Origin: Amphimedon queenslandica
Taxonomy: Eukaryota; Porifera; Demospongiae; Haplosclerida; Niphatidae
Assembly (NCBI RefSeq): GCF_000090795.2
Contig: NW_003546396.1
Coordinates: 101,683 to 141,844 of the forward strand
Direction of reading: 5' to 3'
DNA length: 40,162 nt
Shown: one piece after another, positions 10,636 through 30,000 of the stretch
Layout: each line of letters begins with the position of its first letter
How positions within the stretch are numbered: position 1 is the first letter of the stretch
Program-made: the position numbers and the translations under genes
Notes under the pieces: generated by a model
Databases searched by the model: none
What the model was told of the DNA's origin: nothing
Seen by the model: the letters and a program-made list of their open reading frames with translations, nothing else

Positions 10636-12210
10636 ATGTCTACAGTTAGAGCTTACATTGTAAGCAAATGTCAACCTATTCTTCTCATATCTCCTCCAGC
10701 AGTCTTGATTCTCATATGGAACTTTCTCATATACACTCATTATTTCTTGTTTAGTCGTTTTACTAGTGGTTTTGCTACTGAAGTTCTTTCGTTTGATACT
10801 CCTATTTGGTATGTGACTTGGTTAGTCATTTTAATATGCTTTAGCTATTCCTCCTTTCCTTTATTTGGTCTGTTAGCTGATGTATGGATTGGAAGATACA
10901 AAGCTATACTGATTGGTATAGTATTGTGTTTTATAGGATGGATCATAACAGGCATTGGATTGATTGCTGAAATTTACTTTGCCTCAGAAACAGTGCTATG
11001 GAGTTTTTACAGTGTTGCTTATATCATACATGTTAGTGGTTATTCTACCTTCTATGCTAACATTATTCAGTATAACATTGATCAACTTGTTGGAGCTTCA
11101 GCTGATGAACTGAGTTCTGTCATATACTGGCATATACTATCCCAACCATTAGTGGACTTGTTTTATTACCTTCTTCAATGTTTATTTTATAGTAGCAAGT
11201 ATTTTTTCATAATCACTTTCATAGCCTCAGGTGTATCTGTATCTCTTGTACTGGTGTCTCATTCATTCTTCAAACACAAACTGGAGAACATATCACTCAT
11301 CAAGAATCCCATCAAACTGATAGTTAGAGTATTGTGTTATGCCAGGAAGCACAAGTATACTCAGAATCGTAGTGCTCTGACCTACTGGGAGGAAGAGGCT
11401 CCTTCAAGACTAGACCTGGGTAAGGATAAATATGGTGGACCATTCACAGAGGAAGAGGTAGAAGATGTGAAGACAGTATTCCGTATGCTACCATTATTCA
11501 TTGGTTTTGTTGCACTTAATTGCTGCGATGACAGCTATTCACCTGTTTTTGATAGTTACACATTATCAACTTGCTTAGCAGTAACAGGAAGTCTGTATTC
11601 TTTATGTTCAGTCATTCTAATGTTAGTTTATTTATTCTTTATCAGAGTTTGTTTCTACAAGTATATTCCCAGTATGCTGACTAGAATGAGTGTTGGTATT
11701 TTCCTTGCTTTCATTGTTACAGTTTCTGAAGTGATCATATTTGTCATTAAAAGGTCTCATCCTGAGAGGTCTCATCCTGACATAAACAATTTTAGTAAAC
11801 TGCTCTTTATTCCACAAACTATCCAAGGTCTTACTTTTATACTATTTTATCCAGTATCACTGGAGTTTGCAGTAGCTCAGTCTCCAGTACACATGAGAGG
11901 AGTGATGGTTGGATTGTGGTATGCTACTGCTTGGGGGCTTAGTTATCTAAACAGCATTGTTGCTAAGTTTCTGTTTGATTGTGAGAATCCGTACATGTGT
12001 ACTAGTTTCTATTATTATATAACAAAGAGTGTACTAGTTCTTATCATACTGATAGTGTTTGTGATACTGGCTAAACGTTACAAGTATCGTGTGAGAGAGA
12101 ATGAAGTTAATATTGTTCAGATAGTTGATGATCATTATCAGAGATACATGGAACAAGAGGAACAATATAACAGGAATAGAAATGATGACATCCAGTATTC
12201 AATTCAGTAA
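10636..12210 (+). CDS. POT/PTR (SLC15)-like major facilitator transporter, copy 3
   Basis: Intronless gene of 524 codons with ATG at 10636 and TAA at 12208. The POT signature (LADVWIGRYKAI), the NIIQYNIDQLVGAS block, the central loop and the conserved tail are all present; the ExxER motif of canonical POT proteins is not. It differs from copies 1 and 2 in its N-terminus, span 1 and the region after the central loop, and has a short duplicated insertion (SHPERSHPD) near residue 380 produced by a tandem repeat of aggtctcatcctg-like sequence. The stop overlaps AATAAA (12209-12214). Likely a plasma- or endosomal-membrane carrier; substrate unknown. Confidence 0.85.
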   Translation: MSTVRAYIVSKCQPILLISPPAVLILIWNFLIYTHYFLFSRFTSGFATEVLSFDTPIWYVTWLVILICFSYSSFPLFGLLADVWIGRYKAILIGIVLCFIGWIITGIGLIAEIYFASETVLWSFYSVAYIIHVSGYSTFYANIIQYNIDQLVGASADELSSVIYWHILSQPLVDLFYYLLQCLFYSSKYFFIITFIASGVSVSLVLVSHSFFKHKLENISLIKNPIKLIVRVLCYARKHKYTQNRSALTYWEEEAPSRLDLGKDKYGGPFTEEEVEDVKTVFRMLPLFIGFVALNCCDDSYSPVFDSYTLSTCLAVTGSLYSLCSVILMLVYLFFIRVCFYKYIPSMLTRMSVGIFLAFIVTVSEVIIFVIKRSHPERSHPDINNFSKLLFIPQTIQGLTFILFYPVSLEFAVAQSPVHMRGVMVGLWYATAWGLSYLNSIVAKFLFDCENPYMCTSFYYYITKSVLVLIILIVFVILAKRYKYRVRENEVNIVQIVDDHYQRYMEQEEQYNRNRNDDIQYSIQ

Positions 12211-12640
12211 TAAAATTTCTTTATTGTAATTTTGTATGTTATTGTAAACTATTTCAAATTATTTTTAAGTTACATGCATAAATATTCCTAAATTAAGCTT
12301 GTACAAAATTACAGAATATCTGAAAAATTATTAGTACATTTTATGTGCATTATGCAGCAATCAGATTTCCCAATTTGGATTGGAATTAGCTCCGAAAACA
12401 CAAATAACATTAGATGTAAGAGATTTCTCTGTGAGACATCTTTATAAAATACCTTACAGCAGTGATGGACAATTCTAATACTCAATTCTTTAGTTCCTTA
12501 GCAGTATTGCCAGATTGCTGGCATCAAAACAGTGTTTCAAAGTGCTGACAACTACATCTACTTAAAGTTACATGGCAATAGTTAATAAACAACTAGTACT
12601 CTTACAACTAATAATGTGGATGTTCCATCATCATTCACTA
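12211..12640. other. 3' flank of copy 3, no gene
   Basis: Non-coding. About 12330-12620 resembles the flank at 220-610 (shared tttggattggaattagctcc, cctaagcagtat-like, gttaataaac), so this is another copy of the transporter-associated flank. Confidence 0.55.
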
Positions 12641-14450
12641 ACTCCCCAGTTTGGTATTTCTTGGTACCTTTGCTGCAATATGGTAGCAGGGTGCGCTGTA
12701 GCAAATACGGACTCACAAATTTACAGTACATGTACACCCAACAATGGTACATGTACATGTACATACACATACACATACATGCATGTGTGACAATAGGAGA
12801 TGAACAGACAGGAATCCTTAGAGCAGAAAATACTTAAATGGCGAGCTAGATTTATATGTAGATAAGCTATATTCCTACCATAGACATGGTAACCACTAAC
12901 TAGACTAACTACTTCTTCAGTCCTAGGCTTAGTAGAGTGGAATTTAGTAGGACTCCTTTGAGTGATGCAATGATGCTTGGATGATAAGTACAAGCACATA
13001 AAACTAAAAAAGACTCAAGTATAAGTACAATTCTACAAAATGCATGTACATGTATGTATATGTCAATGAACTTAAGTACACTGAAGTACATGCTCATGTA
13101 CCAAATTACTCCACCTCAACACTGCTCCTGTTTATTCCACAGTCAATAGAAATCAAGTGCCGGTAAGTACATGTATTCAAATCTTGGGTATATACATAAG
13201 AGCTTTGGGAATCAAAAGGTTCATAGCTTAAATACAGTTCATGATGATACTATTATAAGAGGACTAATGTATTGTACCGTATAGCGGAAAATTTTCGTGG
13301 TCCAAAACTTTCGTGGATCCGTCCAAAAATCAATTTCGTGGCTTTAATTTTCGTGGTTTTCTACAATTCGGCCATCTTAAACCGTATAAAATCAATTTCC
13401 GCGGATTTTATTTTCGTGGATTTTGAAAAAAACGCGAAATCCGCGAAAATTTTGGGCCACGAAAATTTTCCGCTATACGGTATGCTCTCATATACTACAA
13501 TTTGGGAGAACATGTATTTCATTGTTTTCTCAAGAAAGTGTTCAAAAGCATAGATATACAAAATAATATGTTAATTGGGACTTACAATTCAAAAATAAAG
13601 AAAGTCTCATTATGAAAACATCATAATTGCATAGTGTATATTGAAATGGTGTTAGGTTGAATCAGCTAATAAGGTCCTGCTTTATGCTGATGTAATGATA
13701 GTCCCTAAGGACAGTAGATCACAGTGTCCACCCACTAGTGTTCAACCAGTAACATACACAGTAATATAACTGTAAGTACAATGTACATGCATACCATATC
13801 TAAACATGATAGTTTAATGTATGTCTTTACTCTTAACTTTACAGTTTAAAATCTCTTTCTGGTTCCAGTTTATATTTGCTCTGACATAAACTTCTCCCTG
13901 ATAATAATGTACAGTATTTTAATTATTTTTAAACTTATTGTGTAGCATGTGTGAGTCTGTGTTTATTACTATTGAACTGTTCTGTTCTTTGCACTACATC
14001 AGTAACAACCAATCCACACTATACAATCATCAGTCTGTGGTCAATGTGTTAAACTGCTGAACCAACTATTCCAGGAAGTGTGTTTTTAATATGCAAACTC
14101 TTGGAATACAGTAGCTAGTGCTTTGAGTCCTTGAAATAATGTCTCTTGACTTGATGAGTGCATGGGCTCAGTGCAGGGCTGACAGTATACATGTACATGT
14201 ACAGTACATGTAAGTTATGCTGCATTATTCATACAAAGGACCAGCTTCAAGTTAGTCTGCATTGGCTGACTTTGATAGAGTGATAAAGGTGTACTGGATT
14301 CAGAAATGGCACAGGAATTGCTCCAAAGAGGTCGCTATAACATCATCACTTTCCTTATACCTACATACACTGTACTATTAATCAACATTTAGGAGGCCTT
14401 ACTCTTCTGTGACTTAATCACAAGAGTCACAGTAAAGATATGACAAAGAG
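12641..14450. repeat. Duplicated non-coding segment paired with about 6240-7750
   Basis: No gene seen on either strand; open frames here come from ACATGT runs or from the element at 13275. Blocks shared with 6240-7750 are described in that entry. Its right edge, near 14450, lies only about 200 bp from the last visible CHD exon. Confidence 0.55.
13275..13482. mobile_element. MITE, 208 bp, with 26-bp perfect terminal inverted repeats
   Basis: The element begins taccgtatagcggaaaattt and ends with its exact reverse complement. The 26-base ends match perfectly, so insertion is young or the ends are maintained. The inside has further inverted blocks built on ttcgtgg / ccacgaa and ccgcgga. It has no transposase. 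An apparent open frame through it is an artefact of the repeat. Confidence 0.85.
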
Positions 14451-14653
14451 AAGAACTAAAAAGCAGTACTACCTTACATATACATGTATATACATAGAAG
14501 CGCACATTTGCCCTGATAATGAGATGCAGCGCTTGCAAGATAAAGATCTTGTCTGACGTGTATACAAAATGTAACACCATGTCTGCTAGGTACTGTACAC
14601 ATATTGTACACATATTTATATTTAAATTAATGTACATGTAAATAAGTGTTTAC

Positions 14654-24622
<9,969 letters not shown>

Positions 24623-24633
24623 TGTCCACAAGT

Positions 24634-26428
24634 CTAAATGAAGGAAAAAGAACAAAATAATCTTCTGTACATGTACGTGTACAATTGTAAGTGTGCATGT
24701 TAAGGCATAAGTTTTTTGAGGGTACATGTATTTTGTGGTTGGATTTCAAGGATGTTAATTTTATGATTTCTTGCATACCATACCAATAGACATGATTAAA
24801 TGATTGATATAGCACAAACCTGTGTACATGTACATGTATATTTTAGATGTACATGTACAAGTATGTGTACTTTTGGCAAGATTTTAACAACACAGTATTA
24901 GCAATAGCATGGATCCTTTCATTGTGCAGTAATAGTTTCCTTTGTATCTATTATCATACAATGTACACGTACATGAAATTACATTGCAAATCCACATGAC
25001 CAATAAAAACAATTAAACAATTGGTACAATTGGCAGGAGAGAAAACTAAAAATGTTATTTTTTTAAATACTATTGTACAACAAATAACAAAATAACAAAT
25101 AAAAACAATAATTGATAACAAAAATATTATTGTACATGTATGTGTATACTTTTGGCAGTGTAGAAAAAAAAGTTAATTGTTGCCAATAGAAAACCACATT
25201 AATTAATTATGGAAGTAAAAATTAAATAGTTCATGAGCAGGAATGACATCAAAATTTTTAGAGCATAGCAATGTGTGCAGGTATATGTACATGTACATAC
25301 AAAAATGTAATCAAATCCTTTAATTAGTGCATACCCTTTGTACATACCTACACATGTACATGTACATGTACATACGCATATAATCAAAGTGTACAAACAT
25401 TAGAGAAACAAAAATTTAAATGGTTTCAGAATTAAGAGGAATCATGTACACGTACATGCACATTAAAATCATAATACATGTACATTCTATAACATAGCTT
25501 ATCCCTATGTACAAACATGACTGCTTGGATATTAGTGAAATACATACTACACATGTACATGTGCGTGTACATGTACATACCAATTATCAGTACAATCATT
25601 ATAATTTAATTCATAAATAATAATTATTTATTTAGCTAGTGACTAAATCATATTAAATTGATTCGCTACAAAAATAACTACATGACAGGGTAAATATCTC
25701 AAAAATAAATACATAATCAAGAAAAGTACATGTACTGTAGGAATGTACATTTAACCATCAAAACAATTACATGTACATGTAAATCAATGTACATGTACAT
25801 GTACACGTATAATTATACCTCAGTTTTTAGCTAATGACAGATGCAATGTACATGTATAAGACATAAAAGCTTGCCCAACAAATTGTAGCAAGACACCTCC
25901 AAATGCTGCATTATCATATGATCATTCACAGCCCATCTCAGTAGTACATGTACAATGAACATGTACGGCATGTATTATTATACAATTTCCATTAATAATC
26001 ACATTTATAAAATAGGGCATTAAATGCAAAGTACAGTAAATGAATAGGAACAAATTACAAGTATTACATATCTACTACATGTGTCACCAGTATCAGAACT
26101 CAAGCCGAATTGTATTTTTTAACTTAAAAATACTATAGCAACTTTTGAGACAAAAACTGTGCAGAATAATTCCTATAATTTATATTTGAGAGTATTTCTG
26201 AGGTTTGGGGGGTTTATTTGCCTTAGGCATGGTTTAAAATGCTCTGGGACAGGCTAGGAGTGTTTTCCGCCATTTTGACTGAAAGCCATCTTTCCTCGGG
26301 CCATAAAGGTCAAAAACGGGCAAGGGGACAAAAACTCTATCCAAAGGACTAGAAAACAGCTTAAAAGGACCTTATACATCAAGCATGGACGACAATACAA
26401 AACAGATAGCACGTTGAATGGATCGTGG
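24634..26428 (-). other. Probable CHD leader intron; no gene seen
   Basis: The stretch between the 3' splice site at 24634 and a good donor at 26434-26429 contains ACATGT runs and AT-rich sequence but no plausible exon. It is most simply the intron separating a non-coding first exon from coding exon 1. Confidence 0.45.
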
Positions 26429-26560
26429 ACTCACCCCACTAACACAATGGAGGACAGTAGATAGGACAGACCAGATATGCTCAGGAGAATCACTCTCTCA
26501 CAGCCGCGTGCCGCTGTAGATCACGTGATCTTGCGGTGTTATCCTGAGTTATACGAAAGT
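26429..26560 (-). promoter_or_regulatory. Probable CHD promoter and non-coding first exon
   Basis: A local GC-rich island upstream of the CHD gene. It contains the 12-base palindrome gatcacgtgatc (26519-26530) with a central CACGTG E-box, inside a longer imperfect dyad (gccgctgta on one side, ttgcggtg on the other). A donor-like GGGGTGAGT lies at 26437-26429 on the minus strand. On the downstream side two GCCATnTT boxes (near 26270 and 26287), resembling YY1 sites, occur. Start site and exon borders are inferred. Confidence 0.45.
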
Positions 26561-27027
26561 TAATTATTAACAGTTATTAAATTTAGATCTGTTGCTAAAT
26601 GTACCAAATTAAATTGTGTGACAAGCATCATTGAAGTCAAATTTTTTCCTCAAGATTTTTTTAAATAGTTTCCTTTATTATGCTTTACATTATTAAAATC
26701 AATTCTAGTAGCTAGCACTAGCTACATTCTATAATTTGATGTAATCATGTACAAAGATCAAAGGAAAGCAAAAGAATTCAAGTTAGCAATAGATTTTTTA
26801 GTACAAAAAACCTAGCTCTGGCAAAAGAATCATGAATGCATACACCTATATACACTGCCACAGAATCATTTGTGGATGGACAAATGACTATTTTAGGCGG
26901 TCTGCATGATGTAGTGTAACTTGCTATTAATAACTTAACCTCACAATTTCCAGAAGCAAACCTGATCATAATTAGCTGTATCATAATTACTAAACTGAAC
27001 AATAATTATTACAAAGCTATTAGTAAT
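26561..27027. other. Intergenic stretch between NLR 3' end and CHD promoter
   Basis: About 470 bases. On the minus strand AATAAA occurs at 26679-26674, about 350 bases after the NLR stop, and may be its polyadenylation signal. An open frame at 26778-27002 has no recognisable content. NLR and CHD are in the same orientation with this short gap. Confidence 0.4.
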
Positions 27028-30000
27028 TTAATTATTGTGAATAATATACACTATTGGTAGTGGTTTGTGTGGCTGTTCTTTTCTGTGTCTATCAATCAGT
27101 GTCTTCCTATGATCTTTCAGAGTATCTGATAGGAGAGAAGTAGTGTCTCCAGGATTAAACTGAAGATATTCAAGTGATGGATGGATGAAGACAGTTTCAT
27201 ATAAATGTTTTACTTTGTCTATCCAGTTAGATTGAGATAAGTTATCATCGCTATTATCGTACTCTATCCTAAGTAGTTTAATGGTTGCATGAGATGTTAA
27301 CATGGTACTAACAGCAGGAAGTAACAGTTCATAAAAAAACGGTGTTATTGCTGTAGCTTCCTCCTCTTTTTCATCACTACAATTACCACATGACTGATCT
27401 AATTTGAGGTTCATTTTCAATTCTGTGAGATTGTTCTTTTGGGAGATGACATCAATAAAAGTTTGTATCTCTTTAAGTGCAGGAATGGGTATACTCAACT
27501 GCTGTAGACTGTTGTTATGTCTGAGACCAGTTGTAAGAAATGACAAGAATGAACTGGGAATGTCACTAGATATGTCATCATTAATCTCAAGGTGTTTGAG
27601 TGCATAGTTTTGTGTTAGCATGTTTTGTAGGCTAGTACCCATACTTCTGGTATATACCTTGTCTTCCTCCTCCAGCTCTAGTTCCTCTTCCTCTTCCTGA
27701 AATGCCTCCTTTTCCTCTTCCACCTCCTCTTCCCCCTCTTCGTCCACCTCTTCTACCTCCCCCTCCCAATCTTCCATCTCTTCCTCCTCCTCCTCCTCTC
27801 CCACATACTCCTTTGAGTCCCTCTCTTCAACATTCTCTTCCTCCCCCTCCTCCCCCTCTTCTTCCCCTTCTTCCACCTCTAGCTCTTCCTCCCCTTCTTC
27901 CTCCTCCCATTCCCACGATATTTCCTTTATATCTATACTCAGAGCTTTAAGTGTATTATTGGTTTGTAGAATAGTAAACAGTTCAACAGCACTCTCAGCT
28001 GTGGCCAGTGGTAAAGCAAGCGTATGTAGACTGGGATGAGAGAGAAACAGAAGATGTGGTGGGTACGACTCATGCAGTATCAGACAGTGTAATCCTTTGA
28101 TATGTGGAAGGAGTGATGATGTCATCAGTTCACTATTCAATAAATCTTCTTCTATCTCTAAAGCAGTCAGTGGAGTGTTCACCTCTACTATATTCAGTGA
28201 TGATGGTAGGAGTTCATTAGGTATGCCCAGTGAAAGGGATTGTAATGTGTTGTTGTCCTTTAGTAACTGCTCTATTACTCCATCAGGTAGAGGATAGGGA
28301 GTAGAAGTATCACCAGCTAAATCTGGATCTAGTATATCAGAGGAAACATGTATTGATAATGATGTTATTGTTTTATTTCTTGTTACTCCTCTAATGACAC
28401 TGATAATAATATTTGTTATTACCATCACTCTAAAATACTGAATCTTCAATTCTTTTAGAGTTGAATTCATTACTACACATTTCTCAAGTTCAGTGCACTT
28501 GTCTGAGTAACATGTATTATTAACTGCTTGTATAGTAGGACCAGTCATTTTTAAGTGCAGTATCTTCAAATGAGGAAGATTTAGAAACTGTAACAATGCA
28601 AGACAGGGAAAATAGTGACTGAATTGTGATAATTCACAGTAGCACTCGTGAATATTGTGTAAAAGTACTGGTTGTAATAATTTTTGTATTAACAATTCAT
28701 CAGTAAGTTTATGCAAAACTACCTCCATTCTCTTACATTTGGTCTGTAGTGAGTTATTGGTTAGTCCAGCTGTGAAGATTGATAGTTGCTGATCATGTAG
28801 ATCTAGGTGCAAGTGATTCCATGTTGTGTTGGAATTGTTTATGCAAAAACTGAGACAGAACCAGTCGAACAATGATAATGATACTATAAACTCAAGCAAA
28901 CACAGTGAGTTGTTGTTCATGGATTGTGCTAATACTTGACATAATGTTGTGTTCTGTGATTCATACAGGAGTTGAAGAAGAAGAATGGGAACATTGTCCA
29001 AAGCATCTGAACTGACATGATCATATTGATCAATTTCGGGATTGTGGTAGAAATAAGAGAGACAACAAGTCTCAAATCCAGACAATTTTTCTTTCTTACA
29101 CTGTAAGTCAAGTTGTTTACTGAAATACTGTTGATAGCTCTCATGTTCAAGGTGAGTTAGACCGGCCACAAACCTCAAACACATTCGAAAGTGATCATTA
29201 TAAAATTGATTATTAAACACTTCCTCTGTATTTTTCTCATGCTTAGCTATCCACCATGCAGCTAGAAACTCCTGTATACTTAAGTGAAGGAACTGATACT
29301 TCTCCTCATCAAACTCTGGGAATGTTGTCATCAATCCAAGATAGTCTTCCATGACTACCTCATTCATTGACTGTAGTTGAAGTGAAGAGAATGTCATTAT
29401 TGTATTAGCCAGGTTAGTATAAGCTAATTGACACATCTTTTTGTAAGGATTAGCTAATTGCAATGGTAATGAAGAAAGACTAGTTAAAGTACGTGGGTTA
29501 ATGTCATGCCTTTTAACATGCCTTCTGATAGTTTGTAGAATAAAGTTCTCATACAGTTCAGTGAGTGTTGTTGGTAAGTGTCCTCCTTCCTTACAGTAAA
29601 CTAAGATGACCATGGAACAGACTAGTGGTATATAACACAATGATTGGGCATCCTCTCGTACCTTAAGATCATTAATGAGTTTTACTGCTAGTTGTGAGTC
29701 CTTATTGCTTTGAGTAGTTGTGAAAGGTTCGTTATCTTTATCATCTTTCCTTTTTTTATCAATGAGTTCTTGTGCTAATTTTGCATCTTTTTGAAGTGTT
29801 TGTATAATTACTGTTGAAATTTCTTCCATAGAAAACCCAATGACCTGAACATGTCTACTAAGATTAGAAATCTCTAGAAGTGAAGAGGAGGCATAGCTAC
29901 GAGAAGTGACAATTACTGAGCATTCATACAACTGCTTTCTACGAATTATACTAGCAGCTAATGAAGACTGTCTGAGTTGTTCACTTAGTTCATCCCAACC

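Noticed and set aside
12572..13097. Overlapping open frames on both strands
   Set aside because: They depend on ACATGT/ACATAC runs and have no conserved content.
13272..13553. Open frame of 93 codons
   Set aside because: It runs through the inverted repeats of the MITE at 13275-13482; the reading is an artefact of the repeat.
26778..27002. 74-codon open frame on the minus strand
   Set aside because: It lies in the probable 3' UTR of the NLR and has no recognisable content.
27702..27950. Pro/Leu-rich open frame on the plus strand
   Set aside because: It is the antisense of the acidic tract of the NLR.
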